A stretch of DNA of 64,000 bases from Siphonodentalium dalli (lineage: Eukaryota; Mollusca; Scaphopoda; Gadilida; Siphonodentaliidae): the NCBI GenBank assembly GCA_032622095.1, contig CP136065.1, positions 213,386,151 to 213,450,150 of the forward strand, written 5' to 3'. Numbering within the stretch: position 1 is the first letter of the stretch; each line of letters opens with the position of its first letter. The translations under genes were made by a program, and so were the position numbers. The notes under the pieces were generated by a model. That model saw only the letters and a list, made by a program, of their open reading frames with translations. It did not search any database and was not told where the DNA came from. Below, piece after piece: positions 50,411 through 63,141 of the stretch.

Positions 50411-52476
50411 AGAGTCGTTATTTCGTGAGAATCCGGATTCAGAATCTGGATTCAGATTACAGATTAGACCCCGCACGACGTGGTTCGGTAAACGAACAGA
50501 CCAGAATCAGTAAACGAACAGACCGTAATCGTAATCTCGTGGTAATCCAGATTCGGATTCGGATTCCGATTACGGACTCAAATGTTCGTAATGTAAACAA
50601 ACCGAGATTTCGCCACCTCGGAGTTTAAAAACACAATCAAACATAAGAATCCGTCTCTTGTGTACAAATTATTGCAGAATTTAAACGATCTATATCAAAT
50701 AATGTTAAATGCGGAGACAAATTTGTTTTATCGAGTGTAAACTGGGAGAATATTACTAAAATTAGCCAAATAATAACGCTATTGATAGTAACGCTGGGGG
50801 GGGGGGGCACTTCGGTTGTAGGCGAAGCAAATCAATGTCGATTCCATTGTCACTTTCATATGTCCATCCATAAAATACCGCCCGAACGCATGTCGATTTC
50901 AAATTCGGCGGATACGTCACCATTGACCGAATTCACGTGAACCTGCATGGATATGTCTTCTGCTTTGTTCGTTATTATAATGTTTCTTCTTATTCAAGAA
51001 ATAGTAGGATTATATGATATCGATGGATTATCAGATACACGTATGTACTATCTAGTCTTATAGCAATTTCATGTTTAAAATGTTTTGTTTCGTTAAATGC
51101 AGTCGTTTTGAACAATAGTATCTGTATAGTGCACAAACACAGGCATTTTTTGGCCAACGTGCTGTACAATAGTTGGAAAATAAAGCTTTGCTCATGAAGC
51201 TAATGTTGTGGTCTTGTGATCGCAGGTGAACTGCATCTCCCAATCGCACAAACACAAATGTAAAGCTTATTCTAGGATCTCAGGACTATATAATGGAAAT
51301 GTCAGTCAATTTATTGATTAAGTACCCACACGTACAAGTTCTAGGGACGTGGCGGCTAGAGGTTTCCTCAAATTTCAGGCCAACTGCTGAACTGCACCCC
51401 CCCCCCCCCCATTGAACCAAACATCAATCTCACAGGTTCGCAGAATTCCATTTGCACCCCCTTGGAAATATCCAACATGACACACACTAAGATTGGAAAA
51501 TTATCAACTTTTACTGGTTGAAAAAATCAAACAATGAGAACAATTCCAACCTATATATGGTGTCAAATTAATGTCCAACTAATGTTGTGTCATGCATGAA
51601 ATTTCCAACTGCTTGAAATGTACCAAAGTTTAGTTTAAACATATTTATTTCAAATATTTGTCAAATTTAGATAACACATGATATATAACACATACATTTG
51701 TTTTTACATACAATGGGATTGGGGGACAAGTGCTGACTCACTTAGGGTTACCCCCTCTCCCATATGTTATTACACTGAAATAATAAATAATTAGTAATGG
51801 CAAAGCAACATGACTACCAAAACAAGTTGAACATATATATATACAGATCACCGGTCACCCCCCTCTCCCGAGTTAGTTATAAGTTTGTATGTGTATTTAT
51901 TTAAAATCGGGTTTATTTGTTGCGTTTGCTGGCTTGTACGTATCATTATTTGGAACAGTTTGTCAAAAGAATCCTGATTTTCCTCACGTATGAATGACTG
52001 CACACCTAAGAAAATTGTACCAAAGTTCGGGGGGGGGGGTCGAGACACCCCAACCAACTCCTGTCGCCACGTCCCTGTACAACTGACAAGTTTCGTGTGT
52101 TCTTCACAACATCTTCGGAATTTGATTCAGGAGACCGAGAGCTGTTATAAATGCTTGCCCTCATCAATAAACACACTTTAACTTGAAAAAAAGATGCGAT
52201 TAAGTCTGATTGGCAGCTAGTTATGTGCCGTGTATATACACATAGAATGATAGAAGAAAAGCATGACTTTCACAATAAACATGAACTTTATAAATATAAG
52301 ATACAAATGATACTTGTGTCAAATACATGAGCCATATTTGACGCTGGGAGAACATTAAACCATAGTATCGGAGACCACGTGGATTTCAAAATCTGACCTA
52401 GAATCGGGAATTGGCCCCGCCCCCGTAATCGGATTCGGATTCTGAATCCAGATTATCACCAAATAACGACTCAGGG
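50411..52476. mobile_element. Candidate TIR element of about 2 kb
   Basis: GAGTCGTTATTTCGTGAGAA (then TCCGGATTCAGAATC) at the left is inverted at the right as GATTCTGAATCCAGATTATC, then ACCAAATAACGACTC. No transposase open frame. Contains a family G copy at 51346-52077. Confidence 0.6.
51346..52077. mobile_element. Family G element
   Basis: CTAGGGACGTGGCGGCTAGA at the left and CTGTCGCCACGTCCCTG at the right are inverted ends. Confidence 0.65.
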
Positions 52477-52908
52477 GGACAACTCTATTTTAACATATTA
52501 TTATTGCTTACTTTTGTAGATCCAGAGGAATAACTCTACTTTCAAATTAAACAATCTTGAAACCCACTGCGAAGTTAGTAAAACCGCATATAGTTCATAT
52601 TTAAAGTTGCATTATTTTCCCAAAACAACCCCGGAATACAACGTTATTGGACTGTTGGTCAAGATCTAATTTCTTATCACATAATTGTGGGCGTGATTCG
52701 GAGATTACTGGGACAAATGTTCCATACAGCAATTGCGCAGCAAAATTGCATCAGATTTTCTATAGGCCTGCTATACTATAGTTTTGTGACAGTCATTCGA
52801 ATCGGCGTTGCATTGGTATAAGGTGGTTGGATCCGAGATTCAGAACACCTGCGAGTTTCAATTCTAAATTTATCACCATCTATATTACTGGACACAGTAC
52901 ATCATAAC

Positions 52909-53178
52909 ATGATTACCAGAGCTCTTGTTTCAAGACTTGTGAACCCATCGCGGAGATTGCTGAGTCATCAGCGAGCATATCGTCGTTATCTCGTCGTCTC
53001 GGACCCCTTCCATCGGAGATGGGACGTTATGGATGATTTATTTCATCGATGCCGTGCGCCCTTTTTTCGCGACAGCTTCTTTAAGGATACATGGCCTCCC
53101 AATCTGACACAAATGGCGACAGCGTTTGAAAAGCGGTTCAACCCTAGATGCCAAGAGATGGGATCAGAGATAAAAAGC
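52909..53178 (+). CDS. Small heat-shock protein exon 1
   Basis: 90 codons from the first ATG (after CATAACATG) to an AGC|GTGAGT donor. It encodes the presequence-like N-terminus and a variable region with paired Arg and aromatic residues (VSDPFHRRW, FFRDSFFKDTW). No clear heat-shock element (alternating GAA/TTC) or TATA box was found upstream, so inducibility cannot be judged from the sequence. Confidence 0.88.
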
Positions 53179-55150
53179 GTGAGTTCACAGTTTTGCTAAA
53201 ATTGGTCCGCCCGTTTAAAATTGGTCCGCCCGTTTAAAATTGGATTTTCCGTAAGTCACTTGTGACCCACAAGTCAATCAAACAAAAGATCGCACCCCAC
53301 AAGTATACTCACGTCGGTCCGCCCGTCCGTCCGTCCGTCTGCACACGTCCGTTCGTTTTTTTCGTTTCCGGATGATAACTTTAGTAAGTCTGAACTGAAT
53401 GGAATGAAATTTGGTAGTTAATTGATATTATGGTTCAGGTTTGTGACGGTATGTCCAAAAACCGTCAGTAGGTGGTATCTAGAACGATATATATAGATAT
53501 AGCAAGTTTCAAAAATATAAATAAAAAAGCCGACATGCATGTTGATTGGTAAAATGCAGTTCATGGCTTCTCGCGACACACATGTGTCACGTCGTACCAG
53601 GTCAATAAACCAAAGAGATCACCCGTTCACGTTTCGATTGGCTAATTCACGTTTTCATTTACTAGCTATAGTGTTGTATATACCATTTTAAGCTCAACTT
53701 TACTTTGTAAAGTTCGAGCTATTGTCATGGCTTGATATCCGTCGTCGGTGTGTGTGTGTGTGTGTGTGTGTGAGGGTGTGTGGGTGTGTGTGTGCGTGTG
53801 CGTGAAAGAGTGTGCGTGTTGTGAGGATGCGTGTGAGGGTGTGTGTGTGCGATTCGTCAACAATTTCCTTTAGCACGGGCTACAGGTCGTACCTTTGGTC
53901 GGATCATTATGAAATTTGTCATGGCTGTTGACATTGACATGCAGGTGGGAACGAGTCATTTTGGGGTAATTCGGCACAAAAACATGGCCGCCAGCGGCCA
54001 TCTTGGATTTCAAAATTCAATCCATTAGCACGGGCTACAGGTCGTACTGCTCGTCTGATCATCATGAAATTTGTCATGGATGTTAATATTGACATGTAGA
54101 TGGGAACGAGTCATTTTGGGGTCGTTCGGCCAAAAAACATGGCCGCCAGCAGCCATCTTGGATTTTATTCTTTGCATGACTAAATCCTTTGGCACGGGCT
54201 ACATGTCGTAGCTTTGGTCGGATCTTCATGAAATTTGTCATGGGTGTTATCAATGACATGTAGATTGGAACAAGTCATTTTGGGGTCATTCGGCCAAAAA
54301 CATGGACGCCAGCAGCCATCTGGGACTTTACTCTTTGCATGACTAAATCCTTTGATCGGATCATTATGAAATTTGACATGGCTGTTGACATTGACATGTA
54401 GATGGGGTCATTCGGCAAAAAAACAGATGGCCATCTTGGATTTCAAAATTCAATCCATTTAGCCCAGGATGCAGGTCGTACTGTTCGTCTGATCATCATG
54501 AAATTTGTCATGGTTGTTAACAATGACATGTAGATGGGAAAAGAGTCATTTTGGGGTCATTCGGCCAAAAACATGTCCGCCAGCAGCCATCTTGGATTTT
54601 ACTCTTTACATGAGTAAATCCTTTGGCACAGGCTACAGGTCGTATCTCTTGTCGGATCATCATGAAATTTGTGATGGATGTTAACAATGATATGTAAATG
54701 GAAACGAGGTTCATTTTTTGGGTTCATTCGGCAAAAAAAAACATGGCTGTCAGTGCCCATCTTGGTTTTTACTCTTTGCACAACTAGGCCTTTCCACATT
54801 CCTAATCACTCCATTGACTGTAACACATGAAAGTATTCCCTTTCCAAGTTGAGCTACAGTGTCATTGACACTTTCATTATTTAACAAAACTGTGTGGCGA
54901 GAGGGGTGCGGTTTTCGTCTTTCCATACTTTTCATGAGATAATATATAACTTACTGGGGATAGGTCACAGTGTCATTGAAGTATTTCTTCGCTGAGGATT
55001 TGTTCCGACTTTTTTCAATTGAGTCACGTCAGCATGAAAATGTACAATACTTGTGTTGAAAATGTTGACAAAAGTTGCAAGTGAAATACATTTACCCCAT
55101 GCGTACCACCCTGGGCTCACGCCCCTGCCAACAATGGTCCTAGCTATATC

Positions 55151-55217
<67 letters not shown>

Positions 55218-56782
55218 TTCACATTGTATAACAAGCTAGTTGTTGATATTTATTGCAGATTAAATACGACAAAAATGGTTTATCTGTGGAGGTCAACACA
55301 AAAAATTACAGACTTTCGGACCTAGATTTGAAGATCGTCGATAGGAAATTGGTCATTTGTGGAAAACATGAGAAAAGTGACGATGTCCATGGATATATGT
55401 CCAGACAATTCACGAGAGAAATCCTGCTAGACGAGGTGAGAATCAAATAAAATAGGGGTTTGAAAATTCCAATAACTTATAAACGTCGATCTTGCACACT
55501 AATGCTTAAGGGTACGGGCGGCGTTCGTTGCAGAAATATTCATATTTGTTCAAATCGCCATCAACAGAAGGAATATTAAAATATATATAGCTTTGTTCAT
55601 ATGCCAAACATAATCAGCGCGTAAATAGTATAATGTCGTCAAGACGTGCGATATACATGTAGTGTACGTAAACAAGAGCCTTCATGGTCGTGTTACAGAA
55701 GTGATGCTTCTGTTTACATAACACATCGCAATTATATTGGTTAATCACACACAAATGATATAAACGCTCTTTATTATTTCCATATCAGGAAAACAGTGAC
55801 AAATAACGCTCTTTATGTTTGCCATATCTGGATCTAAACAAAGGCCAGGAAAAGTAACGTTTTTTTTCTCTTTTGTTTACATAACAACAAAGGAAAAGAA
55901 TTTGACGATAACATACTGTTTATACCATATTTATGATTGGTATAAGAACAAGGTCTTATATTTTACTATTCTTTCTGTTTATGGCCGTTTTTGACGGAGA
56001 TGAATATTTTAACAGCATACCCATCGCCAACGCCGCCCGTATCTTTAGCCAATGAACATCTTTAGAACTGGGCTTTATATTATCTTGAATGTGATCACCA
56101 TTTAAAGATCCACGGTACAATTGATATCCTATAACTATACCATGCATTGGTACGTACCTTTTCGATACCGACAAATAATTATAACGTGAAAATGAGCAAA
56201 TAATATACTAGAAGGTGGTTGAAGATACAGATATCGGCTTTCAAAACAGGGGGGGGGGGGGGTGAGAAAAAAAAATTCCGGCACGTATGCCGGGGTGGGT
56301 AGGTGGTCAAAGCCACCAACAAGCAATTTTTTCCGCAACTAAAAAATAAATTTCCTGCTTGTTTTTTTAGTGTTTTGGCAATAAGTTGGGCTTCAAAACC
56401 ACTTTGAATGAGAGAAATAATGTAATTCTAACTGGTAAACTGACTGCAGGCAGTTATCGTGTTGTATTTTGTTGCAAATTTTGAAATCCAAGATGGCCAC
56501 TGGCAGCCATGTTTTTTTGGCCGAATGACCTCAAAATGACTCATTATCCTATTTACATGTCCATGTTAACATCCATGATAAATAGTATGCACCGAAATTC
56601 ATATACAGCTGTTTACAGTGAATTCCCCCCCCCCCCCCGCAAATCTCTGTTTTAGTGTTAAAAGGGGGTGGGTGTACAAAAATGGTCGGAAAAAACTGCT
56701 GAAAACGGAAAAAAATTTGGCGGTGGGGGTGGGTGGGTACAAAAAATGATCGAAAGGGAAAAAATGCCATACGTGCCTGACT

Positions 56783-56820
<38 letters not shown>

Positions 56821-57944
56821 AAAAGGGGAGGTTTTATCATGTTTTGATATATATTTTTTTTCAGGCTTACAAAAATTTCCAACGATCGTCTGCAATAAAG
56901 AGCTTCCGTTAATTCTTGTTCTCAAAAGCAAGTGTGTTCTGAATTATGATCGTTTCTAACATTTTCAACGTAACACGGACCAGCCAATATATACGTCAAG
57001 GATTAGATATAAAACAACATCTAATCGAGGTTCACGATTAAGTATTGGTAATCAGAGTAGCAGGTACCACGTGATGTTAGGATTGTATTTCAAAATGAGT
57101 TTCCTGAGTTAATCCAAGGGGGTGGGGATTATATTGACTAAATAACGCCGATATTCAGAAAATAAAAGGAACAATATTTCTAAAGAGTCTTTTTTAAAAC
57201 AATTTTCAAGAGCGTTTTATAAAGAGTGTTTTTAACGGAAGAAGTAATTGTTTATATTTATTAATATTGTGTTATATGGCTATATATACAGTCCGGTGCA
57301 TTTATGAGAGAAAAATACCAAACCATAATGCACAGAACTATATATAATGTTGCTAAATCAAGACCTGATGTGAAAGCCACATGTCCAAAGTGTACTTATT
57401 GCATGGGCTTTCCTGTGTATTATGAACTTGTTCGGGTGCATGAAACTGATAAGTTAGTACTCAGTCGCTATGCCAACTTTGGGAATGTAGCATTCTACTA
57501 ACATCGCCGAAAATCTCAAAGAAATCGACCATACCACTCCATGCATATAAATCATTATCTGAACTACGCTTAATTTGTAAATATTCACATCTCGATTCGG
57601 GACGCAACAACCGGAAATAAACTAATGCAAATGATTTCGCCACCGAGAGTCGTTGCATTTAATTTTGGATTATATCGTAAAAATAAGTACTTTGAGCAAG
57701 ATTATTCTCCGTTTCAATTTGATCGCCTTACCGGAGTCTTTCACATCACTTTAAGGTATATAATATGATTTATCATTTTAATTTATTACAGAATATTGAC
57801 ATGGAAAGCATAACAGCGACGGTTGCTGAGGACGGAAACATGCTGATAAAGGGGAACACGAAAGGGATGAAGGGGGAGCCGACTCGAAAAATAAATATAG
57901 AACGAGGAACGAACAATTCTAACGATGGCAACGAGTCCAAGTGA
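52909..57944 (+). CDS. Small heat-shock protein (alpha-crystallin family), probably mitochondrial, 3 exons
   Basis: Join 52909-53178, 55259-55435 and 57792-57944, all phase 0, giving 199 residues plus TGA. The N-terminus MITRALVSRLVNPSRRLLSH is rich in Arg, Ser and Leu and has no acidic residue before about residue 32, as in mitochondrial targeting peptides. The alpha-crystallin domain spans about residues 90-185: KYDKNGLSVEVNTKNYRLSD, LVICGKHEKSDD, MSRQFTREILL, IDMESITATVAEDGNMLI, ending PTRKINIE. Family knowledge: such proteins are ATP-independent holdases that form oligomers and bind unfolding clients. The matrix location is inference from the N-terminus. Length is normal for the family. 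Confidence 0.92.
53179..53740. other. Small heat-shock intron 1, 5' part
   Basis: A 22-bp direct duplication (AAATTGGTCCGCCCGTTTA) at about 53198-53240, then repeat sequence shared with 3900-4440. No gene. Confidence 0.4.
53746..53850. repeat. GT-rich microsatellite
   Basis: (GT)n with GTGAG interruptions. Confidence 0.9.
53858..54790. repeat. Tandem repeat with a period of about 155 bp, 5-6 units
   Basis: GCACGGGCTACAGGTCGTA or close variants at about 53872, 54028, 54190, 54467 and 54627. Each unit also has ATCATGAAATTTGTCATGG and ACATGGCCGCCAGCAGCCAT. Fragments recur inverted at 56480-56580 and at 58320-58440. Confidence 0.8.
55154..55214. repeat. (AT)n microsatellite
   Basis: About 30 AT units immediately upstream of the small heat-shock exon 2 acceptor. 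Confidence 0.95.
55259..55435 (+). CDS. Small heat-shock protein exon 2 (alpha-crystallin domain)
   Basis: The acceptor is TATTGCAG and the donor GTGAGA, 59 codons. It encodes most of the beta-sandwich: LSVEVNTKNYRLSDLDLKIV, KLVICGKHEKSDDVHGYMSR and QFTREILLDE. A long (AT)n tract lies about 45 bp before the acceptor. Confidence 0.93.
55506..56047. mobile_element. Family E TIR element
   Basis: TTAAGGGTACGGGCGGCG to CGCCGCCCGTATCTTTAG, with GCAGAAATATTCATATTTGT inside. In small heat-shock intron 2. Confidence 0.75.
56250..56830. repeat. Homopolymer-rich repeat segment
   Basis: G and C runs (56251-56262, 56625-56638 and a run of about 30 C at 56785-56815) between diverged inverted repeats. Such runs are prone to assembly error. 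Confidence 0.6.
57304..57501 (+). other. Short open frame with Cys motif, unrecognised
   Basis: 65 codons in small heat-shock intron 2, including CPKCTYCMGFPVYYELVRVH. The CPKC..C may be half of a zinc ribbon. No partner Cys pair follows. Probably a transposon remnant. Confidence 0.2.
57792..57944 (+). CDS. Small heat-shock protein exon 3
   Basis: The acceptor is TTATTACAG. 50 codons and a TGA stop. It encodes NIDMESITATVAEDGNMLIK, the last strands of the domain, then a Gly/Lys-rich loop, PTRKINIE and a hydrophilic Asn-rich tail. The tail has a single Ile-x-Ile (INI), which may serve as the oligomerisation motif. Confidence 0.92.
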   Translation, partial: NIDMESITATVAEDGNMLIKGNTKGMKGEPTRKINIERGTNNSNDGNESK

Positions 57945-58031
57945 ATGAAAACTGTCGATGACATGGCATCATGAACTATACTGTGGGCTTCCATTATTGT
58001 ACGCTGACATGATTGTGTATTGTATTGGGTA

Positions 58032-58037
58032 AATAAA
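58032..58037 (+). promoter_or_regulatory. Polyadenylation signal of the small heat-shock protein gene
   Basis: AATAAA, 87 bp after the TGA stop. The position is normal for a short 3' UTR. Confidence 0.6.
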
Positions 58038-58438
58038 CACGTATAGCTTCATTGAGGCCTCCATGTCCTTCGGTTGAAATCAGAACGAATTAGTTTTGGA
58101 GCACCTATATACATGTGTGTACGTTTGTCGATCGTACAGCATATAAAATACTACTATCATGATGCAACAGCAAGGGGTCCGACACTATGTACAGTGCCGG
58201 TTGGATGAGTGAGTGAGTGGTACGGGCGGAACCCCGAAAAACCCATTCTTAGCTCAACTTTACTTTGTAAAGGGATGACCTCTGGATGGGAGTTTACCAT
58301 TTTTTCCGAATTCTGTTAAACATGACTGCCAGTGTCCATCTTGGATTTTACTTTGTATGACTGAATCCTTTAGCACACCCTACAGACCTGTCACATCTCT
58401 CATCCGATCGTCACCAAACTTCATATGGTTCTTCGGAG

Positions 58439-59521
58439 CAGGGACGTGGCTAGAGGGTCTCCGTTGGGAGGTGTCCACCTTGCGAAATTCCAATTGCACC
58501 CCCCCCCCCCCCTTGAATCAGACAAATAATTCCATGCATTTGCACCCCCCCCCCCCCTGGACCTCAGTTATCAAGCCTAATATGCTGCTATATGTTCATA
58601 GACCATGGTTCTATATTCCCGGTTATGAGAACATTCAAATATTTTTACCTGAAAAATTGCATAAATCCTAACATCTAGTGGTCTAACTCCAGATAAATGC
58701 ACATGGCTACGGACAAGAGAGCAGGACACACAGGGCTGACCATGGTTGTTCGGCCCGGTGTGAGAACATTTTGAAAACTATACAAGAAAATTGCAAACCC
58801 TAGCATCTGGACTGGCCTCAACTGAAGCTTTCCTGGTGTTGTAAATTTCAAACCTCATACTCCCCCCTCAGGTTGGAAATTTCTCCAACTGATGACCATT
58901 TCAGTCCACAAGTTTTAACAAAAATTATCAGTTTTGTATTGGCCATGCACGGGGGAGGGACAACGACACACCGGGCTGACCATGGTTGGTCCCGGTGTGG
59001 GAAAATTTTGAAATCTGAACAAGAAAATCGAAAAATCCTAGCTTCTAGACTAGCCTCAAGCCTTCCTAGAGTTGGAAATTTCAAACCTGACACCCCCACT
59101 TAGGTTGGAAAATTACCAACTGATGACAATTCCAATTACAATGTTTTCCAAATGTATGACAATATTTTATTTTTTTTAAATTAACTAGCAGTTTTTGACT
59201 GGCCACGGGGGAGGGACCAGGACACAAGCTTTCCAAGTGTAGGAAATTTCCAACCTGTCACCCCCCTGAGGTTGGAAAATTTACAACTGATGACCATTTC
59301 AGTCCAAAATTTTGACAAAAAATAGGAAAATATGCAAATATTGGTCCAAAAACAATTAATTCCCCCAATAAATTGTTTGAAAATCAAACTACAAGAACAT
59401 TTTCAACCTATTGTTGGTGTGAAATTTCCAACTAATGTTTTGGCAGTATGAAATTTCCAACTGTTGAAAATTTTGACCAAAGTTGGGGTGAGACACCCCC
59501 ACCCCCTGTCGCCACGTCTCT
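58439..59521. mobile_element. Family G element, longest copy
   Basis: CAGGGACGTGGCTAGAGGGT at the left and CTGTCGCCACGTCTCTG at the right. The interior is a tandem series of about 300-bp units ('GACCATGGTTG', 'AGGTTGGAAATTT', 'CCAACTGATGAC'). Confidence 0.65.
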
Positions 59522-60685
59522 GCTTCGGAGTGACTTGTATATGGGAGCTTACCATTTTTTTCCAAATTCTGTTAAAAAACAAGGCTGCCAGCGATCATTT
59601 TGGATGTTACTCTTTGTATGATTAAATCGGTTGGGTGTTTTGTATGACATAGACCACATGGGCCTGTAACGCGCTCCGCTGTCCCCCCCCCCCCCCCCCT
59701 TGCGCTGCCCATATACGCCGCTTCTATATACGCGCCTGCTTCACGCTAATGGTAGTATAATAGACTGGCGTGGTTCGTCTCATGGCTTTGTTCGAAAAAG
59801 CAAATGCAACAGCTTCCGAGACACGTATGCTGCACCTAGGTGTAAAATTTAGTCGAAAACCGCCAGTTTTACCCGATTTGACCTTGAATTTATCATTTTC
59901 AAGGTCAGGTCGGGTCACAATTTAACCCGTCCATGACACTTCCCGTAGGTAGCAAGTTTGAGCTCAATCGGTTCGAGTCTATAAAGGACACACACACATA
60001 TATCATTTGTGGGTACCCGTTTCAAGGTGAAGATCACCTCGGGCGGAAAAAGTGACCCGATGAAAATCTCCCCCGCTCCTAGGAAGCTCTAAGTGCGTAA
60101 GAATCACACAACACGCTCATGTCTGGATACAGTCACGCTCACGCCCGGAGCCAGACGTAAGAATCACATTGCAAGCATACGCTCTTTATCAACGACACTG
60201 CGGATACGAACGCTCTTTAACTATCAACGCGATTAACCCCACAGTGCCGTTTTTGTGTGACTGGGAGTGAAGAACGGGTGATCGGAGCTTCTCCAAAACG
60301 CCGCGACGACGGACAGCGGAGCGCGTTACAGGCCCCTGTGCATAGACATATACCAACTTTCTGCATTCCCTATCAATCCATTAACTGTAATATTTGACAA
60401 TACGCTCTCTCCAAGTTGAGCTTCAGTGTTTTCCTGCTGTTTATATTTTAAATTATTGACAAATAGTTAGACTGTTCTATTGCTAAGGAGTCGAATTAAC
60501 ATCCCTTTAGTTGGAGGGTAACTACGTCATGACTGTTGCCGTACAATGCTTTTGCATCTGTTATAGATTGAACCCGATGTATCAAGTCTATATTCAGGTG
60601 TGTTTGATACATGAGCCATATCATCTTGGATAATGACATAAGTTTTAGTGAATAATTTATTATTAGTTGAATATTTGGAGAAATA
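59522..60685. other. Intergenic, no gene identified
   Basis: GTAACGCGCTCCGCTGTCC (59668) is inverted at 60313 (GGACAGCGGAGCGCGTTAC), so a TIR element of about 660 bp is likely at 59665-60335. Short open frames without similarity. Confidence 0.45.
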
Positions 60686-61416
60686 TTAAAGATACGGGCG
60701 GTGGGTATGCTGTTAAAATATTCAGCTCCATCAAAAACTGCCATAAACAGAAAGAATAGTAAAATATATAGACATACCTTGTTCTTATACCAATCAGAAA
60801 TATGGCATAAACAGTATGTTATTGTCAAATGTTTTTCCTTTGTTATGTAAACAAAAGCAAAAAACGTTACAGAACCTGGCTTTTGTTTAGATCCGGATAT
60901 GGTAAACATAAAGAGCGTTATTTGTTACTGTTTTCCTGATATATGGAAATAATAAAGAGCGTTTATATCATTTGTATGTGATTATGTGATTATGTGTTAT
61001 GTAAACAGAAGAAAAACTTCTGTAACACGACATGTTCTTGTTTACGCACACCGCCGTTATAAGTCTTGACGACAATATACTATTTACGCGCTGATTGTGT
61101 TTGGCATATGAACAAAACTATATATATACATTTATGGTCTTCCAAAGATTTATTCTCCATTTCAATGGAACAGAGATATATTTAACGGTCGTGTTAAATT
61201 ACACACATAATATGCAAACAGGGTTCGCGCTGCCACTTGTCAAATATTCCTGTTTGTCAATTTATGTCAATCTTCATTTAGGGAGGTAATGGAAAGTCAC
61301 TTTTAATTCCTCAATAAAGTTGAAAAATATCGGTCAATCAATTTTAATATTCCTTCCGTTGATGGCGATTTGAACAAATATGAATATTTCTGCAACGAAA
61401 ACCGCTCGTGCCTTTA
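60686..61416. mobile_element. Family E TIR element
   Basis: TTAAAGATACGGGCGGTGGG to AACCGCTCGTGCCTTTAA. An inverted relative of 55506-56047 with an extra insertion (about 61140-61330). Confidence 0.7.
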
Positions 61417-61984
61417 AGCAATACCAGTTATTTTCTTGATATATATGAGAGTTATAAAGAAATTTGTAAACAATTGCATCACATCCGGTTAATATACGTC
61501 TAAGTTGTATCACTTGTGGTCAGAAACTAAATATTCGCTCTCCACTCAACAATGACCCAATCGATGTGTTTAACTGCTCGAATTGATTTTAGCACGATAG
61601 GCCGGACAAATGTGCTATTTTTGAATATATCTACTATTCAATAAATTTCACAAGAAGCAAATTTTGGAATGTGGTTTCAGTGTTTTATTTGCAAAAAAAA
61701 CGCCCGAAAATCGTGATTTTCAATATTTTGAAGAAACTATATACAATATTGTGCTTATATTTCATTTTCGGTAAAATACCTTTAAATGTGGTATAAAAGA
61801 TCATAACCAAACAAACTAACGCATAAGTGGTCGGAATAGTTAAAAATGGCAGCCATGGTGGCTACCAGAATGGCCGTTATTCAATTCACATGCAATGACC
61901 ATGTTGATTTGTAGAACAGTGCTCTATTTCAGACCGATTCACATCAGAGTGGTTCATTAATATTGTATGTGGCTTACTGTGTTA

Positions 61985-62315
61985 GTATTAGGGGTCACTC
62001 TCACCAAAAAAAGTGTTAAAGGTTACACAGGTTTTTCAAAATGTGCTGAATGGAACACAGGTTTTGAAATGTTGTTCAAAAGGACGTTCAGTTTTCGTAT
62101 CTGCCATGATTTCTTTTAGAGAATAATTGTTTATGTTCCAATGAATATTAAAATGTAGTGAAAACAAACTGCTAATGGGCGCCAGACTTTCATAAGCACA
62201 AATTAAGTAACGGTGTTCGTGCCATCACAAACCCTGTGTATACCATTCAGCTCATTTTCAAACGCTGTGTATACCCTTCAGCACTTTTTTGATGAGAGTG
62301 ACACCCTCAGCGTTA
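61985..62315. mobile_element. Family H MITE
   Basis: TAGGGGTCACTCTCACCAAA to TGATGAGAGTGACACCCTCA. Subterminal arms GTGTTAAAGG/ACACAGG pair with the right side. Confidence 0.75.
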
Positions 62316-62827
62316 GTATTTACTACATGTAGTACATATTTTTAAGGGTGAAAATTAAAAAACTTAAAATGAAAAATGGCACTTTTGTCGAGTCTGTCCG
62401 GCTAAATAATTAAATCACCAATGGACTAGACTAAAACTGCATGCAGTGCTCCCAATCGTATCAACTTGGATATACACAATTGACGTTTCTCTGTATTCCA
62501 TGCATACATTAAAAATAATATCGAAAGAATGTCAGAGGCCCCGATTAAAATAATTTAGCTATCATACACAAAAATCTACTATTCAATAATTTTGGAGTGT
62601 GTTTTCAATGTTTTATAGGCCAGAAACCCCAGAAAACCGCGATTTTAAAATATTTTAAAGAAATTATACAATTTTTTTGTATAGATCGAACAGAGCAACG
62701 AGATTCGCCAAGAAAAACATCAATGCGCGCCTATATATGATATAATTATTTTCCTCCAATACCATATATGATTATCATATTGTTTGAGATCGTCCAATGT
62801 GTATAAAATAGTAGGACCTAGTATAGC

Positions 62828-63141
62828 TGAAGGGGTCACTCTCACCAAAAAAAGTACTGAAGGGTACACAGGATTTGAAAATGTGCTGAAGGGTACACAG
62901 GGTTTGGAATGTCGTTCTAAATGGCGTTTAGTTTTCGTATCTGCCATGATTTCTGTTAGAGAATAATTGCAATGAACATTAAAATTAACTGAAAACAAAC
63001 TGCTAATGGAGACTTTCAGAAACACAGTTTAAGTAACGATGTTAGTGGCGATCACAAACCCTGTGTACCCTTCAGCACATTTTCAAATCCTGTGTACCTT
63101 TCAGCACTTTTTTTGGTGAGAGTGACACCTTCAGCCCTAGG
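62828..63141. mobile_element. Family H MITE, second copy
   Basis: CTGAAGGGGTCACTCTCACC to GGTGAGAGTGACACCTTCAG. Both arms carry TGCTGAAGGGTACACAGG and its inverse. Confidence 0.8.

Noticed and set aside
52300-52908. Heat-shock elements upstream of the small heat-shock gene
   Set aside because: Isolated TTC/GAA triplets occur, but no run of three alternating 5-bp modules was found.
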